Below, one piece after another: positions 20,836 to 32,600 of a stretch of DNA of 64,000 nt; within the stretch, counting starts at the first letter, position 1, and each line of letters starts with the position of its first letter. The notes beneath the pieces are model-generated. The model searched no databases. It was not told where the DNA came from and saw nothing but the letters and a program-made list of their open reading frames with translations. This stretch comes from Liolophura sinensis (Eukaryota > Mollusca > Polyplacophora > Chitonida > Chitonidae): the NCBI RefSeq assembly GCF_032854445.1, contig NC_088306.1, forward strand, positions 24,153,764 through 24,217,763, given 5' to 3'. The position numbers were made by a program, and so were the translations under genes.

Positions 20836-22008
20836 CCTCACACAGTAGCAACACCTTAAAGTACACGTGCCACTGTCTACGCTCACTTTGTATTACTGCC
20901 ACCGAAAGTCAAGCATGACCTTTGGAGTCTGCAATGCATGTGGCCTCGTCTAGCATCACCACTACAAGGTGTCCTTGCTTAGATCTGTAGTCAACATTCA
21001 TCTGTTTATGTTCTGTTTTGAACATACTTTTAATACAAGCAGATAAAGAGAACAGATGCTCAACATATAAAGAAATGTTACGACAGAGATTTTGAATTTT
21101 CTGACATCACTTCCTGCCTCATCTCCACGACCCCAGTGATCTTGGCACTGTTCAAGATTTATGTACAAAAGTTGTCAGTGGAGGGATTTGTCTGGGATTA
21201 AGATAGATGTCTATCGTAATCCCGGCAGTGTTCTAAAACAGATGTAGGGCGCGACACATGTACTGTAAAGAGTATGACCTGCAGATGGTTATTCAGAAGG
21301 GAATTTAGAGCTACTCAAATAGAAAAAAGGTTTAAATATTATTAAACACCTGTCTTGCTGTAAAATGAAGCTCATGGTATATTATTTCAGACTAATGTTA
21401 ATACCAGTCTGAACTGCTAACACACTTTTAAATAACTGATCCCTATGGACGTTTCAGTACATTATTTATAAGCTTCCGTATCATTATTTACAAGGCAAAG
21501 CGCAAATACAGGGGCTTTCAGGTACAAATTAAACTATAGGCAAATATTCTGAGACACTGTAAACTTTGTGGTTGCAATTAACACAGAATTAACCAAAATT
21601 TGACTTGCATATCAACTTGCAAGTGTAAATTTACTGTGAGCAATACATGATGCAGTATCTTGGGCAACACACAGCTACAGTAGGGTCTAGCTACATACAT
21701 ATACGTGCACATTTGGGAACTTGTAGCCCTGGATGACTACACTTCGCTCTTTTATGTCTGTTATGGCACTCGCATAACAGATATACGATGCAGGTATTTC
21801 CAGATCTAATGAAATTGATAGATACCTGTATATCGCTATACAACAGTTCAAAATCGACAGGCAACAATTTGAAATTTTTCCTTCCCACTCCCATATTCTC
21901 AAAGTTTGGTAATAAACTTAACAGCCTGCCAATTAGAATGAGCTCATCTTGAAAGACTAGTACAACAATGTATTATAACTGTTAATATAAATTTGTTTGA
22001 TACGTGAT
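20836..22008. other. No gene seen
   Basis: Spacer 5' of the STAT coding exons. Two overlapping minus-strand frames near 21690-21900 have no recognisable features. An untranslated STAT exon could be here but I cannot place it. Confidence 0.35.
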
Positions 22009-22009
22009 A

Positions 22010-22146
22010 GTCCCAGATTGCTCTGACACATGCTTTGGCAAAAGTTTGTTCCACCAAGGATGGCCCCAGACCAACGTGGGCTTGGAGCCATCCTTGGCCG
22101 ATTAAAACTTCTGCCAAACCTAATGTCAGAGCAATCTCTGACTACA
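22010..22146. repeat. Foldback element with ~55-bp arms (MITE-like)
   Basis: The left arm ('cagattgctctgacacatgc', 'ccaaggatggc') is repeated inverted in the right arm ('gccatccttgg', 'cctaatgtcagagcaatctc'). Arms of about 55 bp with a few mismatches surround a loop of about 20 bp, so a transcript would form a long hairpin. Confidence 0.8.
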
Positions 22147-22439
22147 TGTAGGGCCTACATAACATTAACAGTTATCAAAGAAATTCTTATGTAGTGCCTA
22201 CTGTCAAGCATATAGTGAACAGTGAATAAGTGTCTGAATTAATTTCATCCACAATCTATCCAGATGAACTAGGATTAAAGCTACGTTAAATACGTTATCT
22301 ACATTTGTACACACAAGACCTAATTACTTGGCATGAACGACAACTAAAATGCACATCACACTGGCCTACGTGCCGTGATCAATTGGTTGTTTTGTCCTTC
22401 CACTTCCTCGTTATTTTTCTTACCTTCAGACAGTATACA

Positions 22440-22640
22440 CTTTATGAGGATAACTCATATCGATGAGTTTTGTACGGCTAAGGTAGTTATCCCTCTTTCA
22501 CAACAACTGTCAACCGATAAATCCCGCTCCGCTGACAGTTTCGATACTACATTTTACAACAGAAAACCGGAAATCCCGTTCGAAGGCGGTGAAAGCGACG
22601 ACACTGCGTGTTTATAGTTATTTCTCGTAAGTAACAATGA
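22440..22640. promoter_or_regulatory. Possible promoter region upstream of STAT
   Basis: The stretch is richer in CpG than its surroundings and contains an ETS-like core (accggaaatcccg). It lies 2.3-2.5 kb upstream of the first STAT coding exon. On the plus strand 'ttctcgtaagtaac' looks like a splice donor, so a divergent transcript is conceivable. Assignment is by position and composition only. Confidence 0.2.
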
Positions 22641-22682
22641 CCTACTTGGATGGGGATTCCCCAAGCTCTTCACTGAGGATCC

Positions 22683-22868
22683 ATACGGTGACACAGACGT
22701 GGTCGTCTTTCTGATATCAACCTTCACCAGCTTGAACAGTAACTCTAAAAACACATAGCCTGAACACATAATTTGTGGAACAAAATTTGAATACGTATCA
22801 ACTAAACCAAAATAGACGAAGGCAATGTGTATAACTTCAAGACACACGTACTGTGAGAACCCTCCCGC
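22683..22868 (-). repeat. Duplicated open segment, copy A (membrane-like peptide)
   Basis: About 185 bp shared with 26213-26397 at roughly 95% identity. On the minus strand both copies stay open and read YVCLEVxHxAFVYFGLVDTY and then a second hydrophobic stretch CSGYVFLELLFKLVKVDIRK. An acceptor-like TTCTCACAG precedes it and GTATGG follows. Most differences between the copies change the amino acid, arguing against constraint. It could be a duplicated pseudo-exon or a transposon piece. Confidence 0.55.
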
Positions 22869-22869
22869 G

Positions 22870-24230
22870 GTCACCCTGATTAACCGATTTTCACAGCGGC
22901 TTATGAACCGCTGTCTTCATTTAAAGACATTAACACGTATAAAATGTAAAGCAGATGCAATCTTACCGTCATTAGACACAAAACTCCGCAAGTCTTTTGA
23001 CTGAAAATAGATAGTTTTCAGAGATTAGTAGATAATTCTTCACCTCATAGTTGAGGTCACCATACCCAGAGTCGCTCACAATTCAATTATGAATATTCAT
23101 TTATTTTGTGGCCTCAGATTATTACCTCCCTGGCAAAAGAACGCAGCTTCACCCAGTCACGTTTGAAAAGCGCAATTGCATGTTAAACATTTGCTTGATT
23201 CTGACTTATCTAATATTTCAAGAATTTTTCACTCATGCAATGACAGGCAGTTCACTACAGATTACAATGCACATGTATATTCCATTACCATTATCAATTT
23301 GCACCCAAAATGTAGATGTGGTTGTAACCCCTAGGCCTACGTGGCTCAGGGGTATTAAACTCAGTCCCACTGTTGATTAAAACTAATCCATGTTAGTCAA
23401 GATCACCAAGTGTGAAAAGCCACACAGATGGCGGCACTGATATTTCTTAACAGTGTTAACCAGGGTCAATCAGCGGTGGTTCCGATGCTTACATTCTGTC
23501 TATGACTCGGAAACAAAGGTAGGCTTACGTAGGCCTAGGCCTATACACAAAAGTGATAAATGTTTTTATTTTGTTTGTGATGTTGAATAACTCAGCCTAG
23601 CGCCCTTTTAAAAAAAATAATTTTAAAAATTCTAATGCATTTTTAAATTTATGCATGTGTAGCTCACGAGCAACATTGGTAGAAAATGATCAGACTCGAA
23701 TAGTTCCACATCTGCCCAATACCAGTACTTTACGCATTGCTAAAGTACACATGAACAGACATACTTTAATGCAGTTTTTAAAGAAATCTGTTTTCTTTTA
23801 TTAATGAAAAAGACAATAAAACTGAAAACACTGACTTCTCTATATGCCCCCCCCCCAACCCCCTCTCTTGTTTTTTGTAGAAGTATAGGCCTACGGTATA
23901 AGGATTTATGCAAAACCTCAAATCAGACCGCTTAGTTTTGCATATGGAAGGAATTTGCAGATTGTCGTTGGTCGTTGATTTCCATGCGATAACGCCTGCA
24001 AATATCGTAAAATTCTGATGACATTTTGTGGGCAGTTATTTTTATGAAACCACAGACCAAGTTCGAAAACCGATGAGGGAGCCCAGGAATGTTTTACTTA
24101 TTTATAGTGAGACGTGAGACAGAAGTTCTCTGGAGTCGCTCGTTTCATGTTCCACAGATGAGTCTTAAAAGATTGACCAATTGTGAGCTATGTGTTGGCA
24201 ACTGTTGTGGCTTCTGGCAGATAGTGTGAA
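22870..24230. other. No gene seen
   Basis: Spacer with a C-rich tract at 23845-23862 and frequent 'taggcctac' motifs. No exon or repeat family was recognised. Confidence 0.35.
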
Positions 24231-24437
24231 GAGAAGAGCCCGAAGTTGCCAATGGTGATGGTGAGGAGGTCGGAAAGGATACCGACGAAAATGGCGCTTC
24301 ACTTCTTCAGCCGAATACGAGTAGTTATGATCTGGATGAATGGAGCCCTGGTGAAACTCTGGTGTCCCATGTCAAGCAAATAGAAAACCCCAAACCAAAA
24401 AGGAAACCAACAATTTTAAGAAGCGCACATCATGTCT
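24231..24437 (+). other. Unassigned coding-like open segment
   Basis: In one plus-strand frame the sequence reads EEPEVANGDGEEVGKDTDEN, later SSYDLDEWSPGETLVSHVKQ and a basic end, before TAG. The acidic, serine-rich composition looks like real protein, but no start, clear splice acceptor or family is recognised. It may be a transposon or pseudogene fragment. Confidence 0.25.
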
Positions 24438-24704
24438 AGTGCCGTAGAATGTTGATTTTGTACCAGTTCTCATGACACCAAAACGAAACCCCCGACTCAC
24501 ACAAATGAGTTCTAACAAATTTTTTGTGACAGATGATCTATTCGAAAACGTTGTACTTGTACTTGAAGGATACAGATTACCACTGAAGATTTTTCTCCAG
24601 ATTTTCAAGATTATTACAAAATGCAACGTTCTGATCACCCAAGCCAAAACCCTGAATTTTCTAATATTTTTTGTTATAATCAGTCTTACGTTCATTGAAG
24701 GCCA

Positions 24705-24705
<1 letters not shown>

Positions 24706-24771
<66 letters not shown>
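24706..24771. repeat. (AT)n microsatellite
   Basis: Perfect alternating TA run of about 65 bp. It creates an artificial YIYIYI open frame. Confidence 0.95.
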
Positions 24772-24773
<2 letters not shown>

Positions 24774-24809
24774 GACTGTGCATCATCGACATAGGCTAGG
24801 CCTAGTATA

Positions 24810-26212
24810 GGCATAGATTCGTTGGCCTATACCGGCAAAATAAAAGGATGTTATCAGAAAATGTTAGTAACTTGCCAAAAGATGGTGGTCTACCTCGAAA
24901 ACATTCATCTGACGGGAAGCTGAACAAAATAATACTTTCATTTTTTTATGTGTTTATTTACTTGTTTATTGATATACTTATTTAGGCCTCACCGGTACCT
25001 ATTTTAGATTTTCGTAAAGGGAGTTATAAGTCAAATATCCCACACAATTTCAATATTCGTCTTAGATTTTTCTGACTGAAAACTTACAGTAAAAAATTGA
25101 AGTTTTGAAAACATCTTAAATATTCTTCACTAATATCGTTAAAATCATAGAGATATTAACAAAAATATGTTGTTGTTTTTTTTTTGTTTTACACTAAGTA
25201 TGCAGGTACATGAGTGTAAACTTCCAAAGCATTATGTTTAAAATCAAGAGAGAAATTAAAGTATTCCATCACACGACTGTGTCAAAAACAGAAAGAGGTG
25301 GGGGGGGGGGGGGGGGTTGACCAGAATGTCTTGATTAGGCCTGTGTGTGATAAATTCGTCATTAATTTGTTTACAAATTTGCATTAGTCACTGACAGAAA
25401 CTGTCCCGCCTCCAGACAAAATTTGAATATACGTGTGTAAAATTCCAAACTTATAATGCTCCATGAAACCGTAAATTGGTATTTTATCTTACAGTTCTGA
25501 GGAAATTCTGCTAGAACATATAAACCCTATTCCGAGAGTACCTCGTCGAGGTGATAAAAGGCTGTTGCATTTGTGGACATGTTTATAACGCATACACATG
25601 TATGTATGGTTGGGGCATAACGTCGTACATCGCTGCATATTTTTTTTACCTACTTCTGCTTAAGCCATGGTCAAGGGGACGTGTAAATTGCTACTATTTA
25701 AGCATTTACATGAATAGTTAGAATAAAACCTGACTGAGGTAAACTGACAAGAGTCCATATTTCACCGGTTACGTGTGAACATATGCCATGTGTTTACGCT
25801 GTCGTCACTGCTTTGGATTTATTCTGTATGCTGTACGTCTTTTACAGTATTTTACTCGCTTCGTGGGTAAGACCACTGTCGAAAGCCTGACGGGATGGAA
25901 GTGCCGTTCCCTCCAGGCGGGCGAGCGAGTCTACCTACCTATAACAAATCTTGTCCTTGGTAATGCGACAGTCGTACGCTTTAATTCACTTGTCGTAACT
26001 ATAACATGGGGTGAAGTAATATCGAATATCCAGAATAAGCCTAAAGCTGTTGAGTTCAAGTCATACTCTTCCGAGCTGAAACCGAAGACGAGGAGCTGGT
26101 CGATATAGGCGACGAATTTATCCCGCCCCGCTAAATGTAAGACTGTTTGGTGTCGTTGCGATCCACATGCTGAAATAAGCACTCCTGACCTTGCTGATAG
26201 TTTTGAGGTAGC
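24810..26212. other. No confident gene; G-run and open frames of unknown meaning
   Basis: A run of about 17 G lies at 25302-25318. At 25931-26130 the minus strand stays open in a frame reading FVAYIDQLLVFGFSSEEYDL, bounded by an acceptor-like TTATTTCAG and a GTAGGT. It sits just 3' (minus sense) of the duplicated segment at 26213 and could be a neighbouring exon or pseudo-exon, but no family is recognised. Confidence 0.3.
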
Positions 26213-26397
26213 CATACGGTGACACAGACGCGGTCGTCTTTCTGATATCAACCTTCACCAGCTTGAACAGTAACTCCAAAAATACATAGCCTGAACACAC
26301 AATTTGTGAAACAAAATATGAATACGTATCAACTAAACCAAAATAGACGAAGGCAGTGTGTGTAACTTCAAGACACACGTACTGTGAAAACCCTCCC
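26213..26397 (-). repeat. Duplicated open segment, copy B (membrane-like peptide)
   Basis: Second copy of the segment at 22683-22868, reading YVCLEVTHTAFVYFGLVDTY on the minus strand. Similarity starts just upstream of the acceptor-like TTTTCACAG and stops at the GTATGG, so the shared unit behaves like a single exon with minimal flanks. Confidence 0.55.
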
Positions 26398-26399
26398 TC

Positions 26400-27009
26400 G
26401 GTCGGTAGTCGCCTTGTCCAGTTAAGCCAGGTAATATCAACAGAATTTACATACGATTTTACTTGATCTTATCGTAGATCTTGTTGGCTGGATTATCGTC
26501 AGTTTAGATTTTTCCAGATTTATATCACATATCATACTTTATTGTGCTTTTCATAACATGTATCAGGTTGAATAGGTCAGCATCGTCGAGATGCAAACAT
26601 GTATCATCAGCGAAAAGTATTATTTTTGCATATAGCATATTTATATAAGAGGAGAATTAGACTTTGATCATTGTTGCAGAGTAAAAATAATATTGGGCCT
26701 CGCGTATAACTACTTGCACATTGCCATGATTTAATAGCTCTTTACTCAGTAATAAAAATCTAATTCCTTAGTCTGGTCTTAGTCACCCGATGAGTGCGTG
26801 GAGACCACGAAGAAGGCGTAAGAATATCGCATTACAGCCACTCCCTGACTGCATTTACAGATCTGTTCTTTGTTACCCGTCGAATGCTACCCGTCGCATC
26901 AATTCTGCTTCATGGCTGGCAAAGATGAAGCTTGATTTGATGAATTTTGACGACACACACCCAGGATATACTTGAGCAAGATGCTTTCATAACACAGAGA
27001 TTTAACTTT
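26400..27009. other. No gene seen
   Basis: AT-rich spacer. A short plus-strand frame near 26790-26975 has no recognisable features. Confidence 0.35.
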
Positions 27010-27190
27010 AGATTAGTAAGGCAAGGCAAGTAAGTTTCCCCACCCGAGCCATTATACTGATACGGGTCAACCAGTCGTTGCACTATCCCCTTCCTCTTTT
27101 AAAGTCTTAAGTGTGACTCGATCAAGGATTGACCCTAGATCTACCGGTCCCGAAGAGGACGCTCTACCAACTGTGCTATCCGGTCCGGTG
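27010..27190 (-). mobile_element. Partial SINE (family 2)
   Basis: The head half of family 2 on the minus strand: 'gagccattatactgatacgg', 'ggtcaaccagtcgttgcact' and 'ctctaccaactgtgctatcc'. The 3' (CACT) end is missing. Confidence 0.8.
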
Positions 27191-27418
27191 TCATGTATAG
27201 GAATCATATTAACGGTGCTCACAATTCAGGTACACGCATTCTTAGAGGACTACCCGCAGCCATCACTGAAGGATTCAGAGTGAGGAAGGGAAGGAAATGA
27301 CGACAGAGAATATCTTAAACAGGTTCAGACCAAATATCAGGTTGGTAATGCCGTGAATTCTCTCATCTCTTATCTTCCAAAGCCGAGCTACCCCACCCAG
27401 TTCCTCGCGAGGAAATGA

Positions 27419-27625
27419 GGGGCCTCAGTGGCCTAGGAACTTGGCATGTCAGCACGACGTAATGGCCCGGGAACTTCTCACCAGTGCGGTCGCTGTGAGA
27501 TAAAGACCAGTCCGTGCTACATTCCTCTGCGGCCGAACGTGGGAAGGTCTACCAGCAACCTGCGGATGGTAGTGGGTTTCCTCCGAACTACTTCCAGAGG
27601 TTACCCACAAAGCGCCCTCTACAAA
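27419..27625 (+). mobile_element. Partial SINE (family 1)
   Basis: The head and first half of the body are present ('ggggcctcagtggcctagga', 'cagtgcggtcgctgtgagat', 'caacctgcggatggtagtgg'); the tail side is missing or replaced. Confidence 0.7.
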
Positions 27626-28927
27626 GGTGTAACCCCTGAGCTTACAGGTACTTCTTACAAATGCTGTAAGTTCAGACATGTACATGCAATGCAGGACCCT
27701 TCGGTATAATGCTGTCCGGGTAAGGACACTTTACAATGTCAAAATTAAATGTATCTATCCTTCGTCTCGTACAGTCTGCGAGATCCAGGTCCAGATAAGA
27801 TGTCTGGTTTTATTTAAATCCAGGGAATGTTGGTCAGTATCTTTCACTGCCTTTGTTACATATGTCAGTTGTTCAAAGCTGGTAGATCGTACATATATCT
27901 CGTTTAGTGAATGCCTCCTGGAGGACAGGCTGTGGCTCATAAGGACGATTTGTTATTAGGCGATAAAGCTTTTTTGAAAGACTGTCGAAATTGACAAGAA
28001 GTTTTTCTGTTTACATGCGGAAATTTATCAGAAAGATTTCTCCGTTTGGGGTTCAGCTAATACACATATACAGTTTCTTACATCGGTATTGGAGACAAGC
28101 ATTCCATGGAGAAATTGCTCCGGACAGAGTAAGCCATATTTCATCCTCTTACCCACTGACAATTATTCAACTCCAAGAGTCAAAATGATTACTACGTTTA
28201 TCGTCGAAACAGACATTGGTTTATCAGCACAACCAGCTAGGAACAAACCAATGCATTAGCGCTTTGATTCCAACTGTTCACTTACCCAAGGTAGCGATGT
28301 CATTCAGTGCGAGGAACATCGGTCGGTATAGCCCCTGGTCAGAACTCGACTGCCAGACATTCTAGATATTCTATCCCGGCCATTAATTACTACTGATAAT
28401 CATTGCGTGAAAGTTCGTGGCGAAGTTATTTGCAAGTCTCTAAATCTAATCCCGCTTAACGCTGAGTTATGGATTCACAAACACGGGGCAGTTTTAACAT
28501 CACCGCAAGCTTGTATATTAACAATTGCTATAGAAGTATAACTGAGATACTTTTTACACTTTTTCTTGTTTTATGGCAAGATATTTTAGACTCATGAATT
28601 ATTTGTACCTTTTACTGTTTTAACAGGTATAGTGATTTGGAGTATGTTATGAATTTCGTGCATTCGACACCTGTATTAGAAATCTATGTTTTTTCTCAAA
28701 TCACTGGACACGGCTACTTCTGCTTCCAGGTAATTATCTTCCGCTTAACATTATAACTCTTTAACAGATTTCCACGCTACTTTTTTTAATGAAACTTGCT
28801 TTGGGAATTTAACTTAGGATATTCCCCAGTTGACAACTTCAATGGTGATTTGGATGTTCACTGAAGTGTAGACGTCAATATTGTAGTAAAAATACCATGT
28901 GACCGTCTTCTGATGAATGAGGTTTTA
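27626..28927. other. No gene seen
   Basis: Spacer with short overlapping frames on both strands and no family resemblance or convincing splice pairs. Confidence 0.35.
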
Positions 28928-29238
28928 ATGGTGAGGGAGTGATTTCTTGGGGTTAACGTCGTACGTATTAATTTTTCCTTTAAGTGGATGTAATGTGCCT
29001 CCTTGTTGCAGGACGGATTTCCACCGTCCTTTTATCTAATGCTGCTTCACTGAGACAACTTACCGAAGACAAGTAAAAGGGCCCGCCCGAGCCATTATAC
29101 TGATATCAGGTCAACTAGTCGTTGCACTTTAATGCCCTTTATGCCTTGAAGTTTTAGGTATGACCCGACCCAGAATTGACCCTGGATCTACCGCCTCCGA
29201 AGCGGACGCTCTAATAACTAAGCTATCGAAGTTGTAAT
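28928..29238 (-). mobile_element. SINE (family 2), nearly full length
   Basis: On the minus strand it runs from a tRNA-like head (RC of 'ctctaataactaagctatcg') through 'ccattatactgatatcaggt' to 'cttggggttaacgtcgtacg' and 'gtgagggagtg'. It lies just downstream of the secreted-protein gene. Confidence 0.8.
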
Positions 29239-29526
29239 AGGTTGTAATAGGATGTAGTGGAACGTAACGTACTATGTATTTACTTAGCATAAATACTGGG
29301 GGCAGATTTCTTGAGCAATGCCACGCTCAACAGAATCGCATAAAGTGATGCCAGACAACAATTAATACTCTATCTTAATTTTTTTCTGATAACGTTGGGT
29401 GAGAATTATTATTTCGTATTATTTAAAGACGTGTTTTACCCTTTCTAAGGAAATTCACTCATTCTTAGCGCCTTACGATTTAAAAAAGAACACATCAACC
29501 AACACAACAGTTAGACATACATGTCT

Positions 29527-29647
29527 TTATTTCGTCTTACACAATGCATGAATAATGCAAGTTTTCCGTTTTTCACAGCCGGGCTCTGGTTTGCAGGTAT
29601 TATTAGCACTATCTTTAATTGTGCCTATGTATTTCTCATGCATCCAC
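29527..29647 (-). CDS. Secreted Cys-rich protein, exon 4 (second module end, stop)
   Basis: 121 nt; acceptor TGTTACAG. It completes the split TG-G tryptophan codon and encodes WMHEKYIGTIKDSANNTCKP and then CEKRKTCIIHALCKTK before TAA. An N-glycosylation sequon (NNT) is present. The stop lies inside AAATAAAG, so the polyadenylation signal overlaps it. Confidence 0.72.
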
Positions 29648-32600
29648 CTGTAACAGAGCCACAAACAAAGGAAACGTAGAATGAATGAATGAATGATTAT
29701 GGCTTAACGCCACTTCTGCAATATCTCTGCCATATCGTGGCGGAGGAAACATAGAAATAAAGGAAGATTTTATGGAAATTCTGTCCTAGGATCATTTCCG
29801 CTCAATTTGCAAAGGTTCATTCGAAAAAGAAAGTACATGAAACAGAGAAAGTGAAAGTTCAACCTGCCGTACGTTTGACTGGAATCGATATTGTTTACAT
29901 ACGGTTAAGTAATCCAGCTGCCTGCATCAACCTGATTTCCACTATTAAAAAAACGAATTCGAAATTTTAAAACTCATTTGAGGCAGCATGATAATAAAAG
30001 AAATATGTTTTGTAGTCTCTTTCCTTTATCCAGTCGCATCATCAGAGGCAATGGGTTCTTGGTGTTGAAACAAGGCATATGGGGTTTAACATTATCAATT
30101 AGAAATTGATGTGTTCTAACTTCTTTTTCTATTGATGTGTTCTAACTTCTTTTTCTTTGCAAGAGTATGGGCTTCCAACATATCGATGTATATAGCTTGT
30201 TAAGTTAGGTGCCACTTAGTTTTGGCAATTTTGGTAGCGAGCATGACTGATTATACAGATACCGATATCTGAATATAGGCGACTGAATAAATGAAACAGC
30301 CTATAATATGCATGGATTTTCCTGAAGTTCAATGTCAATTTATTTATTTGTTTATTTATTTATGTAACTTGCAATTTGAAAGATTTACATCCACAATCAG
30401 AATAAACCCTTTATGCTGAGATAAACCGACATGAGGTTAAAATTTCATACGTTACATGGGGTCATTTGCAAGCTCTTGCACAGTCGTTGTACCTCTGGCT
30501 TCACCCTCATTACTGTAGACTATCATACGTATACGACGGCTGTCAGAAGAAATCACCGACGTTGGCTGGATGCCAGACGACACTGCTGACTTAAAACCGC
30601 AGCCGATTCTGCAAGGGCTGGTTTTGAACACGCATGTAACACTGAGAACCGTTATAGTGACTCACCAGTTACGAAGCCAGCACCTGGTCACCTGGGTACC
30701 TGGAGGGCACTTAGCCAAGGGGTTTCCGTTATAGCCATTAACCGGTGACCTGATAACTTGATAGCTTCCACTTTCCTCACATGTCGCCCTGGCCTGAACG
30801 GGTGACAGAATTAAAAAAAAAAAACCGATTCAACGGCCAGGATATTTGGCGAACACACAAATAAGGCAGAAAATAAGTGTCCTTGGTAAATTTTGAACAG
30901 GTGTTTCATGAGTAAACTTAACATCACACATGTAGATCTGATATCAACGAATCTCAGCTAAAGGAAAGAAAATGTAGTCCGCGAAATATTCTTTAAGTTT
31001 ATCTCTGTAGACTAGCTCAGTAACAAGATTTCAAATGTGTTCACCAAGATTTTAGGTGTCAAGGCAACGCAAGGCCAGACTGCTCGGCAAGAACCATGTT
31101 TACGTTGGAATGATATTTTCAATGCTTTCTTGAGAGAAATGGTATGTCGGTATTGGCCTATTGAAGATAAAAAAAACAGCTTTGTTAGTCATGCCCTGGA
31201 ATATTTCCACGGCTTTCTCCATCATTGTGGACAATATTAAGTCTGTCAGTTAACTATTAAAGTATAGGATGTGATAAAATGCATTCGTTCAAACTGTTAG
31301 TTCTTTCACATTATTATAATCAGCCCAGGCATTTAAAAGTGTTTAGATTGCGACAGATACAGCCGAAAAGTATACACCATTTGTTCAGCATAAAATCCAC
31401 AAAATACTGTTAGAAGTCTCCGAATTGAGCAATCATTGTGTAAACATGATAATGCTTTTCTGGTCAAACATTTTATTTTCTTCTGAAAAGAAACAAGGTC
31501 ACAAACTGCCGTTATAAATTGCACATGCACGTAATGCGCAGAGTTTGGCTCTGTGTTAACCTAATTCTACGTTCGATATTGGGTTCTTGGGGCTGTCTGA
31601 GTAGCTACGTTTTAAGCATCTACAGATGCTATTGTTCACTGCTAGCGTGTGAGCACTTGCCAACTATTACACAATCTTCGATATCCTGGGTTTAGCATCT
31701 ATGTCGTAGTTTTTTGTTCATATTTACCCATATTTCAGAACGGTAATTTCTATAACCACTTTTTGCAGCAAGGCATTTCCGTCCTTGAACTTCAACACCG
31801 TCACACGCTTTTGATTCGTTGCTACATTTACATTCCACAACAGATCCCGGTGAGCAGTCAGCGCGGGATACAGCGTTATCTTTGCTCACACGACCTCCAC
31901 GAACATACCAGCCTACAAAGAAATACATAACAGAAAATAGCATCCCAGAGTTTTCCTCACATGTTCACAACCGCTGACATATAGGTGAAAAATTGTTGAG
32001 TATTGCGTTATACGACTATAGATCAATCAACCAATCTTTATGGCGCAACTCCGCCTATCCGTATGGACGTATGTTTATATTTATACATATTTATGAATCA
32101 ACATTCTATGTTACCGGTAATTGACGAAACCTAGCATTCCGAGTCCACACCGTTTCCAAGTGCAGCTTAGCGCCCTTGTTTAAATGGTTGCACACAGGTG
32201 GCCGCCCGAATAACCACTCTTATCGCTATCTGGTGAAATTCTCGTCCTAACATCTCTCCTTCCAACCGTCACACAAAATTTTGTTATGATAATCCAATAA
32301 AGCATTGTTTTACGTGTAAAATGCATCCAGACCCCATGTGATACTGCCTTTTTTTTTTGAGACGGCCACCATGTATTTAAAATGGTTGACTACATTATTG
32401 GAAACGTGCCCAAAAGCTGACTTTTCTAACAGTGCTAAATTTTCGCAAGGTACCATAATTGAGCACTATCTTAAATAACGTAAACTACGAATTATGGATT
32501 CCAGGTATTTCGACCTCTGTTGAGGATTAAGTGTTCACGTGACCCGGCCAAACTACGTGGCAAATGGCGGCTATGTGAGATCACTGGCGGCAGCATGAAC

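Noticed and set aside
24472-24810. 112-codon plus-strand open frame
   Set aside because: A third of it is an artificial YIYIYI run from the (AT)n microsatellite.
30330-30360. TTTA-rich tract resembling a SINE tail
   Set aside because: No SINE body follows; simple A/T-rich repeat.
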